64,000 bases of DNA from Ideonella sp. (GCF_016702655.1 NZ_JADJDO010000001.1:496001-560000); one strand, 5' to 3'; shown: positions 1 to 9,743, counted from the first letter of the stretch. The notes: a model not told the origin generated them from the sequence alone. Program-made: numbers and translations.

Positions 1-515
1 CATGCCGAGCTGGCTCACCCAGTAGAAGGTCGCGGCGCGCATCGTCGTCAGGCCGAGCGCGAGGTTGATGACGAAGAACGGCACCAGCGGCACGAGGCGC
101 AGCGTGAAGAGGTAGAACGCGCCCTCCTTGGCCACGCCGCGGTCGATCTCGGCCAGCCTTGGCCCGAAGCGCGCCTGCACGCCTCGCGCAGCACGTAGCG
201 CGACGCCAGGAAGGCCAGCGTTGCGCCGAGGCTGGACGCGAACGAGACGATCACCGTGCCCGCGACGAGGCCGAAGATCGCGCCCGCCGCGAGCGTCATC
301 ACCGCCGCTCCGGGGATCGACAGCGCGGTCACGGCGACGTAGACGGCGAAGTAGGCCCCGGCAACGAGCAGCGGGTTGGCGTCGTAGAGCGCAACGAACT
401 CGTCCTGGCGCGCCTTCAGCGTGGCGAGGCTCAGCCAGCGCCCGAGGTCGAACACGAAGAAAGCGGCAACCAGCGCGACCAGCACCAAGGCAATGAGCAG
501 CTTCTTCTTCGGCAT
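1..515 (-). pseudogene. TVP38/TMEM64-family membrane protein, partial and frameshifted
   Basis: The gene starts at the ATG at 515 and runs off the left edge. The product opens with a basic N terminus (MPKKK) and a membrane segment. It then shows the glycine/alanine-rich hydrophobic block VTALSIPGAAVMTLAAGAIF, typical of the TVP38/TMEM64 branch of the DedA/VTT superfamily (integral inner-membrane proteins linked to lipid scrambling or transport). Near 175-185 the frame is lost after YVLREA. One missing base restores VQARFGPRLAEIDRG and then LRLVPLVPFFVINLALG, which are also family-typical. It lies downstream of the CDP-alcohol phosphatidyltransferase on the same strand. The break may be a sequencing error. 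Confidence 0.75.
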
Positions 516-572
516 GGGCTTCCTGTGCGGCGTCGGTCGCGACGCTGCGGCGCACCTTACCGCAAGCGAGGT

Positions 573-1187
573 TCAGGGCCGGTCGGCGAGGCTGCGCCAC
601 CCTGCCGCGAGCCGGGACAGGATCGTCAGCCCGCACAGCGCGGCAAAGCCGTAGGCCCACCACGCGAACTGGCGCGGCCACAGGCACATCAGCGCGAAGC
701 AGGCGATGGTCTCGGTGGCCTCGGTCAGGCCGCCGAGGTAGTACAGCCCCTTGGCCGGATAGGCCGCGCTCGTCATCTGGCGCCGCTCGGCCAGCACGGC
801 GAAGGCGAGAAAGCCCGACGCGGTGCCGACGAAGGCAGCCAGCAGCACCGCCGCCGCAAGCGCGTTGGCGGGCGGGTCGGCGAGCGCGAACGCGAGCGGG
901 ATGCTGGCGTAGAAGATGAAGTCGAGCGCGATGTCGAGAAACGCGCCGCGGTCGGTGGGCGCGGTCAGGCGCGCCACCGCGCCGTCGAGCCCGTCGGCAA
1001 CGCGGCTCGCGAGCAGCAGTGCAAGACCGAGCGCGAAATGCTGCTGCGCGATCGCCGCGGCCGATGCGATGCCGATCGCGAAGCCGGCCCAGGTGATCGC
1101 GTCGGCACCGACGCCGGCGCGAACGAACAGGCGGGCCGCTCCGTCGAGTGCCGGCTTGAGCATGGCAATGGCGACGCGGTCAAGCAT
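573..1187 (-). CDS. CDP-alcohol phosphatidyltransferase family protein
   Basis: This is an integral membrane enzyme of the class that moves a phosphatidyl group from a CDP-lipid to an alcohol acceptor; the acceptor cannot be read from sequence. The family signature DGx2ARx(n)Gx3Dx3D is present as DGAVAR followed by GAFLDIALD, with the metal-binding aspartates in place, and several hydrophobic helices follow. The start is taken at the Met beginning MLDRVAIAMLK; an in-frame ATG ten codons upstream (1217) is an alternative. It sits 45-75 bases after bufC and before the TVP38-family gene, so it may be the tail of the buf operon. It is not pgsA or pssA; the real pssA is at 48.7-49.5 kb. Confidence 0.8.
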   Translation of the reverse strand: MLDRVAIAMLKPALDGAARLFVRAGVGADAITWAGFAIGIASAAAIAQQHFALGLALLLASRVADGLDGAVARLTAPTDRGAFLDIALDFIFYASIPLAFALADPPANALAAAVLLAAFVGTASGFLAFAVLAERRQMTSAAYPAKGLYYLGGLTEATETIACFALMCLWPRQFAWWAYGFAALCGLTILSRLAAGWRSLADRP

Positions 1188-1262
1188 TGCGCGGCAATCG
1201 ATGGCGGCGCTGCACAAAGCCAGGCCGGTCGCTGGGCGGCGGCGCGCGCAAGGGGCGGCCCG

Positions 1263-2031
1263 TCAGCCGGGCAGATACTCGACGCCGCACAGCCAGCGCC
1301 AACGCAAGGCATCAGCAAGCCAGGCCGCGAAGTCGAGGCCTTCGCCGGCCGCATCGATCGCGCGCGCCAGATCGGACCCGCCGGCAAACGTTTGCATGAA
1401 GCGCAAGGCCGGCGCATCGATCGCGCGCACGACGCCACGCCAGCCGTCGCGCGCGACGACGACGCATTCGCCCCGGCGCTGCTCGACGCGCATGCGCGCG
1501 ATCGCGAATGCGCCTTCATCCGCATCGCGCGCATGCGCGGCGTGGATGCTCGCCACCGGCCAGTCCGAGGCCAGCGTGGCGACGCCGGGCATCAGGCGCA
1601 AGCGCAGCCGCGCCGGATCGGCGCTCGCGAGCAACGCGAGCGAGTCGGTGTCGCAATCGGCATCGGCAGCGCGCTCGCAGCGGTGCAACGCAAAGGTCCA
1701 GGCGCGCGCAGTCGGCGAGTAGGGCCACGCGGCAAGCCCCGGATGAGCAGCGATCCAGCCCGGCAGCGCGTCACCCCACTCGCCGAGGTCGCCGCGCTGC
1801 GGCGGATGCGCATGCCAGAACCGCGCGCCAACGCCGCGAAATCGTCTTCGCCCAGCAGCGCGGCCAGCGTCGGGCAGGCGGTCGCGAGCGCGCGCCGCGC
1901 CGAAGCATGGGCGTTGGCGCGGTAGGCCATGAGGCCCGGCGCAGCGCCGGCATCGGCGCGCGGGGCGGCGAGCGCGGCCAGCAGCGCCTGCTGGCGCAGC
2001 GCCTCGGCGTGCTCGTCGGGGCGATCGTCAT
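1263..2031 (-). pseudogene. bufC: BufC/HvfC-like partner protein (DUF2063), frameshifted
   Basis: The composite product begins at an ATG whose ATGA overlaps the expected stop of bufB. One base seems missing in a C run near 2016, after which the frame reads EHAEALRQQALLAALAAP and on to LLGEDDFAALAR. Near 1832 one extra base breaks the frame; correcting it gives FWHAHPPQRGDLGEWGD, a hallmark of the DUF2063 family. The remainder runs cleanly to the stop. In the family this protein works with the MNIO enzyme BufB, probably binding the precursor peptide. Gene order A-B-C is the standard one. Whether it is truly broken or mis-sequenced cannot be decided here. Confidence 0.7.
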
Positions 2032-2877
2032 TGCATCTGCGCTCGCCATTGCGCGCCGCGGTCGCGGCCTCCGCGAGCAGCACCTCGAGCGCAGGCAAGG
2101 CGGTGTCCCACTCGACGAGCGTCGGCACCGGCCCGAGGTGCCGCAGCGCGTGGGCGTAGAGCTGCCAGACGACATCGCGCACGTGGCTGCCATGGTCGTC
2201 GATGACGGTCCCGAAATCGCTCTGGTCGCAGTAGCCGGCGAGGTGGATCTCGCCGACGCTGCCCACCGGCACGGCATCGACGAAGGCGCAGCAGGCGGCG
2301 AGCGGATCGGCGGCACCCGCGTTGAGCGCGTTGACCATCAGGTTGTTGACGTCGAGTAGCAGGCCGCAGCCGCTGCGTCTGCACAGCGCGCTGAGGAACT
2401 CGGCCTCGGGCATCTGATCGGCGTCATCCTGACCCAGGTAGGCCGAGATGTTCTCGACCAGGATCGCGCGCCCGAGGCGCTCCTGGACCTGCCCGACATG
2501 GCGCACCATCAGCGCCAGCGACGCCGGCGTGTAGGCAATCGGCAGCAGGTCGTTGGCATGCAGCACCGGGCCGCCCGCGTGCGCCGGTGCGCGCGCAAAC
2601 GCGACATGGTCCGAGACCCAGTTCGGCTGCACGCGCTCGACCAACCGCGCCAGACGATCCAGGTGCCAGGTGTCGAGGCCCGCTGCCGAGCCGAGCGCCA
2701 GGCCCACGCCGTGCAGGCTGACCGGGTAGTGCGCGCGCACCGCGGCTAGCACCGCCAGCGCCGCGCCGCCGTCGGCGAAGAAGTTCTCGGAGTGCAGTTC
2801 GACGAAGCCGAGTTCGGGCGCTGCGCGAGGAACTGCTCGTAGTGCGGCTGGCGCAGGCCGATGCCGACCTGCGCCAT
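2028..2877 (-). pseudogene. bufB: BufB: MNIO (DUF692) family iron enzyme, frameshifted
   Basis: Multinuclear non-heme iron-dependent oxidases (MNIO, formerly DUF692) modify cysteines of a precursor peptide. The start MAQVGIGLRQPHY is at 2877. One base is missing near 2820, after which ELGFVELHSENFF is restored. The rest shows the family landmarks SLHGVGLALGS, SDHVAFA, ENISAYL, LLLDVNNLMVNA and GEIHLAGY, with the expected His/Glu/Asp/Asn metal ligands. The 3' end runs in frame into bufC unless a second small indel is allowed near 2040-2110; the natural arrangement would be an ATGA overlap at 2028-2031. It follows bufA1 directly (gap about 30 bases). Confidence 0.8.
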
Positions 2878-2909
2878 CGTGGCGCGCGCGGCTGCCGGCA
2901 CGCCGACGC

Positions 2910-3197
2910 CTACTTCTTCGCCGGCAGCGCGGCCTTGGCCTGTTCGGCCGTCTTGCCGCCGATCTTCCGGCAACTGCCCTTGGCGACGTACTTCCAGTCC
3001 TCGGGGCTCGCGTCGGCCTTGGACTGGCCGGCGCAGGAATGCGTGCCCGACAGGTTGGCGCAATCGTTCTGGCCCGCCTTGGCGATGCCGTAGCACTTTT
3101 CCTTGCCCGCCGGGTCGGCGGCGGCGGCGTTGCCGACGAGGCCGAGCGCCATCACCGAGGCGAGCGCCGACGAAGCGATGAGCTGATGCTTGTTCAT
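2910..3197 (-). CDS. bufA1: BufA1: DUF2282 bufferin precursor peptide
   Basis: A 95-residue secreted protein, starting MNKHQLIASSALASV, with a clear Sec signal peptide ending ...GNAAAA. The mature part carries four cysteines (C35, C46, C55, C76) in the DUF2282 pattern KCYGIAKAGQNDCA, HSCAGQS and KGSC. Members of this family, next to an MNIO enzyme and a DUF2063 partner, are precursors of bufferins: RiPPs whose cysteines are converted to thiooxazoles so that the exported product chelates copper. I chose the start from the signal peptide; a longer in-frame start at 3272 adds an unlikely 25-residue extension. The reading frame is intact although bufB and bufC are broken. Confidence 0.85.
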   Translation of the reverse strand: MNKHQLIASSALASVMALGLVGNAAAADPAGKEKCYGIAKAGQNDCANLSGTHSCAGQSKADASPEDWKYVAKGSCRKIGGKTAEQAKAALPAKK

Positions 3198-4502
3198 GCT
3201 GAAAGGACCCTCTTGCTGTCGCGGCCGTTCGGGAGCGGCCATGCGGCCCAGATTATCCTGCCCCCGGCGCAAGCTTGCCGAAGCCCCCGCCCCCGGGCGT
3301 CTCGATCACGAACACGTCGCCGGGTTCCATCGGCGTCGAGCCGATGTGGGCCAGCGTCTCGACACGGCCGTCGGCGCGCTCGACGCGGTTGATGCCGACC
3401 GCCCCCGCCTCGCCGCCGGCGAGGCCGAACGACGGCACGACGCGGCCGTTGGACAGGATGGATGCCGTCATCGGCTCGAGAAAGCGCACCCGGCGCACGC
3501 CGCCGTCGCCGCCGTGCCAGCGCCCGGCGCCGCCCGATCCGGCGCGGATGGCGTAGCTGTCCAGCCGCACCGGGAAGCGGAACTCGAGCACCTCGGGGTC
3601 GGTCAGGCGCGAATTGGTCATGTGCGTCTGCACGACGCTGGTGCCGTCGAAGCCGCCGACGAGCCGTCCCTCGGCGTCGAAGATGCCCCCGGCGCCCGAA
3701 CCGCCGGAGATCGTCTCGTAGTACTGGTGGCGCTCGTTGCCGAAGGTGAAGTTGTTCATCGTGCACTGGACGGCCGCCATCACGCCGAGCGCGCCATAGA
3801 GCGCGTTGGTGATGCAGCTCGACGTCTCGACGTTGCCGGCGACGACCGATGCCGGCGGCTCGGGGTTGAGCATCGAGCGCGCGGGGATGATGACCTTGAG
3901 CGGCTTCAGGCAGCCCGCGTTGAGCGGAATGTCGTCGCCGACGAGCGTGCGAAAGACGTAGAGCACGGCCGCCATGCAGACCGCCGTCGGCGCGTTGAAG
4001 TTGTTCGACAACTGAGCAGAGCTGCCGGTGAAGTCGATCTCGGCGCTGCGCGCGGCCGCGTCGACGCGGATCGCGACCTGGATCTGCGCGCCGTTGTCGA
4101 GCGGCAGCGTGAACGAACCGTCCTTGAGCGCACCGATGACGCGCCGCACCGACTCCTCGGCGTTGTCCTGCACATGGCGCATGTAGGCTTGCACGACAGG
4201 CAGGCCGAACTGCGCGACCATCTTGCGCAGCTCTTGGGCCCCCTTCTCGTTGGCCGCGATCTGCGCTTTCAGGTCGGCGAGGTTCTGCTGCGGGTTGCGC
4301 GACGGATGCGCGCCGCTGGAGAGCAACTCAAGCAGTTCCGCTTCGCGCAGCCGCCCGGCATCGACGAGCTTGAAGTTGTCGATCTGCACGCCCTCCTCCT
4401 CGATGCGGGTCGAGAACGGCGGCATCGAGCCGGGGAGTCACGCCGCCGATATCGGCATGGTGTCCACGCGAGCCGACGTAGAACAGGATGCGCGCGCGCG
4501 AG

Positions 4503-4610
4503 CCCTCACCCCGGCCCTCTCCCGCAAGCGGGAGAGGGTGTGCTCCTCCCTCTCCCTCCGAGTGAGGGCGACTTCCTCCCTCTCCCCCCGGGAGAGGGTC
4601 GGGGTGAGGG
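4503..4610. repeat. 108-bp palindromic element inserted in oplAH
   Basis: The ends are near-perfect inverted repeats, CCCTCACCCCGRCCCTCTCC on each strand. Internally there is a perfect 11-bp hairpin CCCTCTCCCGC-AA-GCGGGAGAGGG. The length is 36 codons, so the element keeps the HyuB frame open and translates to a proline/glycine-rich insert (HPDPLPGGEG and PLPLAGEGRGEG) between DVTVVTPVW and ILFYVGSRG, which are normally almost adjacent. It looks like a paired REP-type or MITE-like unit with no coding capacity of its own. Confidence 0.85.
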
Positions 4611-6591
4611 CCATCCGCCCACACCGGCGTCACCACGGTCACGTCGGGCAGATGCGTCCCGCCGTGATACGGGTCGTTGAGCACGAACACGTCGCCCGGC
4701 TGCATGCGCCCGGCGTTGCGCGCGATCACGGTCTTGATCGACTCGCTCATCGAGCCCAGGTGCACCGGCATGTGCGGCGCGTTGGCGATCAGGTTGCCGT
4801 CGGCGTCGAAGAGCGCGCACGAGAAGTCGAGCCGCTCCTATCGAGGTGGCGTCGCCCGCGCCCACCGCCTCGACCGACACCGCTTCGACGACGAGCGCGC
4901 GCGACTGCATCAGGAAGGCAAAGCGCTGCAGGTAGGCAGCCTCGAACGCGGCCCGGATGGCCGCGTCGTCGCCGAACGGGACCACGAGTGCCGAGTCGGT
5001 GCCTTCGTAGCGCACGTGCACGCGCTCGTGCACGCGGGAGCTGCCTCGCGCGCGACGCCCTGGCGCAGCAACTCGTCCCCGGCCTCGCGCGCGAGTTCGA
5101 CGATGCGCCACGGCCGCCGGCAGTGCCGACGCGAGCGGCTGCTCGATCGTCGCCTCGCGGCTCGCGCTCTGGTCCGCGAGGCCCATGCCGTACGCCGACA
5201 GCACGCCGGCGAGCGGATGGGCGAAGACGCGGCCCATGCCGAGCGCATCGGCAACGCGGCAGGCGTGCTGGCCGCCAGCACCGCCGAAGCACTGCAACGT
5301 GTAGCGCGTGACGTCGTAGCCGCGCGCGACCGAGATCTTCTTGATCGCGCCGGCCATGCTGCCGACGGCGATGTCGATGAAGCCCTCGGCCACCGCTCGG
5401 CCGAGCGCTTGACGCCGGTGGCGCGCGCTCGATGTCGGCGGCGAGCGCGGCGAACTTGGCGGCAACGACCTCGACGTCGAGCGCCTCGTCGGCATGCACG
5501 CCGAACATGCGCGGAAAGAACTCCGCCTGGATCTTGCCGACCATCACGTTGGCGTCGGTCACCGCGAGCGGCCCGCCGCGCCGGTAGCACGCCGGCCCCG
5601 GATTGGCGCCCGCGCTGTGCGGCCCGGCGCGAAAGCGCGCGCCGTCGAACGATTACAGATCGAGCCGCCGCCGGCAGCGACGGTGTGGATGCTCATCATC
5701 GGCGCGCGCATGCGCACGCCGGCGACCTGCGTCTCGAACGCGCGCTCGAACTCGCCGGCGAAGTGGCTCACGTCGGTCGAGGTGCCGCCCATGTCGAAGC
5801 CGATGACGCGATCGAACGCAGCGAGCCTGAGCCGTGCGCACCATGCCGACGATGCTGCCCGCGGGCCCGGACAGGATCGCGTCTCTGTTTTGAACGCATG
5901 CGCATCGGTCAGCCCCCCCGATGACTGCATGAAATACAGCTTGACGCCCGGCATCTGCCCCGCCACCTGGTCGACGTAGCGGCGCAGGATCGGCGACAGG
6001 TAGGCGTCGACGACCGTCGTGTCGCCGCGGCCGACGAGCTTGATCAGCGGGCTCAGCGCGATGCGACACGCCGACCTGCGGAAGCCGACCGCGCGCGCGA
6101 TCCGCTCGGTTGCCGCCTCGTGCTGCGTGTAGCGCCAGCCGTGCATGAAGACGATCGCCACGCTGCGCAGCCCGGCATCGAACGCCGCCTGCAACTCGGC
6201 CTGCAGGTGCGCCTCGTCGAGCGTCTCGACGATCTCGCCGTTGGCGCCGACGCGCTCGTGCGCCTCGACGACGCGCGCGTACAGCAGTTCGGGCAGCACG
6301 ATGTGGCGGTCGAAGATGCGCGGCCTTTCCTGGTAGCCGATGCGCAGCGCATCGCGAAAACCGCGCGTCGTGACGAGCAGCGTCGGCTCGCCTTTGCGTT
6401 CGAGCAGCGCGTTGGTCGCGACCGTCGTGCCCATCTTCACGCACTCGACGCGCTCGGGCGTGATCGGCTCGCCGTCGCTCAGCCTCAGCAGGTGGCGCAT
6501 GCCAGCGACGGCCGCGTCGCGGTACTGCTCGGGGTTCTCGGACAGCAGCTTGTGCGTGACGAGGCTGCCGTCGGGCGGCGGCCGACGATGC

Positions 6592-6629
<38 letters not shown>

Positions 6630-6662
6630 TTTATTGGCTGAAAGGCTTATATTATTTGACAT

Positions 6663-6997
6663 TTCTGTGTTTACACGGTGTTGACACAGCAGAATCCTGT
6701 GTACATCAGAAACGCACACCTGCGTTGGAATTGACAAGCCATTGACACGAACAGGCGTCGCAACACGGCAGCTACACTTCTGCCGAGCGCATCTGAGCAG
6801 CACAGCGCAAGTGGTCCAATCCAACCCCACGGGTCACGCCATCGGGACTCTCAATGGTGCCATGTATCGTCATCAGCGAGCGCAGCCCCGTAGTGTCATG
6901 CCCACCTCGCTAATCATCTGATGCCCACGTGCCTGGACACAGCACCGGACTCGGCCACCATGGATGGCCAATTTGACGTAGCTCAAGAGGAGCGTCC
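6663..6997. other. Noncoding left end of the element with arm-type motifs
   Basis: No gene was found here. Just inside attL are TGTTTACACG (6668-6677) and TGTTGACA (6679-6686). The same two words occur just inside attR at 14360-14369 and 14349-14356, at a similar distance (about 40-75 bases) from the core repeats. They are candidates for integrase arm-binding sites. The rest shows no convincing reading frame. Confidence 0.45.
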
Positions 6998-7368
6998 GTG
7001 GAAATCGTTGTTGGAATCGTCGTAGTCGTCGTACCGTTTATCGTCATTGGCAAGCTGAAGGGCGCACCCGAACCCACGACGATGTCGGACGCAGCCATCT
7101 TTCAACGCCTGCAAACCGAAACGCCTGGATTTCAAAGTACCTGAGCCAGCCACTGGCAAGTCAACAGAGTGAGTCTCTGAAGCGGACGTACAACGAAAAG
7201 ACGGAGTACATCAAGAGCCTCAAGATGCAGCTTGTGCAGCGCCAGATGGCGCAAGGAACGCATGCTGTAGATGCAGAATTGGCTCCAATCTTGGCCCGCG
7301 CTGCTGAACTCGCAAGGGGCGGCATGTCAGAAGCAAGCTCATGCCTCTGCCCTAAGCGAGTGGAGTGA
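6998..7368 (+). pseudogene. Small membrane-anchored protein of unknown function, frameshifted
   Basis: The likely start is the GTG at 6998, preceded at a good distance by AAGAGGAG. The first 20 residues (VEIVVGIVVVVVPFIVIGK) form one membrane-spanning helix. After about 35 codons this frame stops at 7144. A neighbouring frame entered near 7105-7120 continues as RNAWISKYLSQPLASQQ, then a charged helical stretch with many Lys/Gln, and stops at 7368. Together they would make a protein of about 123 residues with one N-terminal anchor and a cytoplasmic helical domain. The family is not recognised. It is probably translationally coupled to the next gene. Confidence 0.5.
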
Positions 7369-7856
7369 ACGGACCAAGTGAGAGCGCCTGCACAGCGTTC
7401 CGAAGAACAGGCCCAGTGTTGTTGGGCTTTGGCGAATAGCTATCCTCGAAGCCGCATCGCGTCTGCTCGACACGCACTCTGCCGAGGTATTCCTACCCTC
7501 GATGTTCTTGCTCTTGCACGCACTCGAACTTCATCTCAAAGCCTTCCTCATCTCTCAGGGTATGAGCGATACCCAACTCCGGAGCGTCGGTCACGATCTG
7601 CTGGCTTGCCTTCGTGCATGCAAGGAACGTGGACTGGCTTCACATGTGGCTATCGCATGGGTCGATCTGCTGCAGATCGCCCGCCTGAACGTGTATTACA
7701 GGCGGAAGGAACTGGAGTACTTCGTACCCAAGGCAAAGAACTTCGGCAGCGTTGATCGACTGACTGGAGACTGTTGGTCGGATTGCGAAGGCCGTCTTCA
7801 ACCCCGTAACTGCAGAATCCTTCCGCACTGTCCAGGAACGGAACTTAACCCGGTAG
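7365..7856 (+). pseudogene. HEPN-like small helical protein, frameshifted
   Basis: The composite reads AILEAASRLLDTHSAEVF, then FLLLHALELHLKAFLISQG and VGHDLLACLRACKERGL, and ends in the next frame with VGRIAKAVFNPVTAESF. The pattern of a helix bearing ALELHLKAFL followed by GHDL and a second helix resembles HEPN-domain proteins found in mobile elements, many of which are ribonucleases or RNA-binding partners. The classical Rx4-6H catalytic motif is not obvious, so the assignment rests on the fold pattern only. A GTG overlapping the upstream stop (7365) is the probable start; frame changes are needed near 7430 and 7765. It lies directly upstream of the YbjN-like gene. Confidence 0.45.
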
Positions 7857-7873
7857 ACATTGAGGGCCAACAC

Positions 7874-8286
7874 ATGATCGAAGAGAAAGACGTCACCACG
7901 ACCGCAATTTCCGATGTGTTCCGCGCAGCGTTTATGGACGTTCAAGCTACGGATGCAGATAGCTTCAAAGTGAAGGGACTGCAGTTCCCTTTCCAACTGA
8001 ACGTGCGTGTAGAGCCGGAGCACAAACTCATTTCCTTCATCGACTTCAACCGCCTGAATCGCATTGGAGAAGCAGATGCGCTTGTTCCCTGCAACGAGGC
8101 CAACAAGAACCTTGGCCCTGCACGCTTCTTTCTCATTCAGCAAACGGATTGCTCGCTGTCACTCACTACCAGATGACGTTTGAAAGAGGCGTCCTTCCAT
8201 TTCACGTGGTGACGAGCTTCCGCACATTTGAGTATTGCGCGGGCTCAGCAGTTCGAGGTCTATTTAAGGACTACATCCTTCCCTGA
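7874..8286 (+). pseudogene. YbjN-like domain protein, frameshifted
   Basis: It starts at ATG 7874 (MIEEKDVTTTAISDVF), 17 bases after the stop of the HEPN-like gene. The first part contains FQLNVRVEPEHKLISFIDFN and RLNRIGEADALVPCNEANKN. A frame change near 8140 leads to NGLLAVTHYQMTFERGVLPF and finally FEYCAGSAVRGLFKDYILP. The alternation of beta strands and the RLN...ARFF...LAVTHYQMTFE...GV layout resembles YbjN/type III chaperone-like domains (small soluble proteins, some regulatory). The total is about 137 residues. Pairing with the HEPN-like gene suggests the two act together, but that is inference. Confidence 0.45.
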
Positions 8287-8406
8287 GATCGGGGGCGGCG
8301 CATCACGATTCACGCACGCAGACCGTCACCGGCAAGCGGCAACGATCCATCGTTGGAACGTCCCCGAAATTCATCAATTTCCTGCACGCCTGCTACCTAC
8401 GCCAAT

Positions 8407-8649
8407 TCACGTCGACGCCTCTCGAAGCAGCAAGAAGTCATGTGTATGGCTCTGGATCGACGTCACGACCGACGCCTGCTGTAGCTGCCCGAGCTTCTGC
8501 CGCGACTTTTGCATATCCAGCCGCTCCGCACCTGCATCCGCTTGTGCCTTCATCTGCTTCGCCCTGTCCTTCGCCGCCTTGGCGTTCGCCTTCATCCTCT
8601 TTACACGTTGCTCGGCCGCGTTTGCAGCCCTAATTTCGTCTAGCCTCAT
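8407..8649 (-). CDS. Small charged coiled-coil protein, unknown function
   Basis: An 80-residue protein, MRLDEIRAANAAEQRV..., whose first 50 residues are an uninterrupted Lys/Arg/Ala/Glu/Gln-rich helix (AKAAKDRAKQMKAQADAG) likely to form a coiled coil; the tail is less regular. A good ribosome-binding site (CGGAGG) lies 5-6 bases before the ATG, which decided the start against a longer upstream reading. It is the last of three minus-strand genes of the element. No family is recognised; small DNA-associated or structural roles are possible but unsupported. Confidence 0.55.
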   Translation of the reverse strand: MRLDEIRAANAAEQRVKRMKANAKAAKDRAKQMKAQADAGAERLDMQKSRQKLGQLQQASVVTSIQSHTHDFLLLREAST

Positions 8650-8702
8650 GACGCCTCCGATTCTGTACATCGTATTTATCGGCGTACAGCAGTGCCACGC
8701 GA

Positions 8703-8867
8703 TCACTTGACCAGCGTAGGGATGCTGATCACATTGCCGCGCCCGTACTGAGCTTCCATCAGTTGCTTGGCCTCGATCGGGTTGCTTGCGCTTGTCTGCG
8801 CCCACACAGCCATCGTGCCGCTGCCGCTTGCGCTTCGTACCCGAACCGTCGCCTTGTATGTCCTCAT
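8703..8867 (-). CDS. Small conserved-looking protein of 54 residues
   Basis: The ATG at 8867 is preceded by GGAGCAGGTGAG. The product MRTYKATVRVRSASGSG... has alternating basic and hydrophobic residues, then NPIEAKQLMEAQYGRGNVIS, which looks like a short strand-strand-helix-strand fold. Proteins of this size and character are common in integrative elements of proteobacteria, and I cannot name the family. It lies between the coiled-coil gene and the DUF6641 gene on the same strand, so the three may form one transcript. Confidence 0.5.
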   Translation of the reverse strand: MRTYKATVRVRSASGSGTMAVWAQTSASNPIEAKQLMEAQYGRGNVISIPTLVK

Positions 8868-9077
8868 CTCACCTGCTCCTTCGCACCTGAACATCCATCG
8901 TCGCGGATGCATCTGGCAACGCCTACCGCGCCCGTCGATGCTGGCGCTGTTCAACGTTGAGACCGGCATCACCGCTTTTCCCAGTCAGCGTCTACGCACC
9001 CCAGATCGGCGCTGACCTCGGTCTGCGTTGAATACGCTCGTACGGTCCCTGCCTGGGAACCGTACTGGCCACCTGTA

Positions 9078-9539
9078 CTAGTTGGCCCGCGCACCCGTCT
9101 TGACTGTCTTGCGCTTGAACGCTGTACCTAGCGACGTGCTGGCCGCCTCGATGAGCGCATCCAGTTCGCCAGCTTCTGCTGCATCGCGCACGCTCTGAAG
9201 TGCCTCGACAAGCTCTTTCATCGTGGCCACTTCAATGGCCGGCTTGCCCTTTGCCAGTTCCAGCGGCTTCGTGCCGTACTGGATCGAGAACAGAAGCTTG
9301 CCGTCGCTGGTCTTCCACCACCACTGCCTGACGCTAGCGGGCACCAGTTGACGACTGCGCCGACCGTCAGCGTCCACGACAACGCGAGGACGCTTGGCCT
9401 CGAAATCCTTGCCTTCGATCTGGGCAGTTGCCAACCCGATCTGCTCGTCGACTTTGGCAACGACCCGTTCGCGTCGGATGTCCGCAACCGTCTTCCGGCG
9501 ACGCACTGCGGAAACCAGCTTTAGCTTTGCGAGTTGCAT
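9078..9539 (-). CDS. DUF6641-like protein
   Basis: An intact protein of 153 residues starting MQLAKLKLVSAVRRRKTVAD. The opening (AKLKLVSAVRRR), the central QWWWKTSDGKLLFSIQYG and the following LELAKGKPAIEVA match my memory of the DUF6641 family, which is found mainly in integrative and conjugative elements and whose function is unknown. A distinctive feature is the triple tryptophan. The first 60 residues are basic and helical; the C terminus is acidic and helical (AAEAGELDALIEAAS). It is the first gene of a minus-strand trio, with an AT-rich upstream region that probably holds the promoter. Confidence 0.6.
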   Translation of the reverse strand: MQLAKLKLVSAVRRRKTVADIRRERVVAKVDEQIGLATAQIEGKDFEAKRPRVVVDADGRRSRQLVPASVRQWWWKTSDGKLLFSIQYGTKPLELAKGKPAIEVATMKELVEALQSVRDAAEAGELDALIEAASTSLGTAFKRKTVKTGARAN

Positions 9540-9743
9540 ATCACTTTCCTTTCTGCCTTCATTTCACATGATGCAATTTTGCGCGACGGCATATGCGGCG
9601 TCTAGGCGAAAGAGACTTGATCTGAAAGCGTTTGGGGCCCTAATACACACATTTTTGCTAAATACTCACAATATAGTGAGATTTTAATATGTTCAACAAC
9701 AACTTTTCGCCGCCAAAGCAACGCTGCGCCATGCAATGTCAGG

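Noticed and set aside
159..1925. A 588-codon open frame on the plus strand across the buf region
   Set aside because: Its product is a low-complexity Arg/Ala/Gly chain with no family pattern. The minus strand carries recognisable proteins here. Long mirror frames are common in DNA of this GC content.
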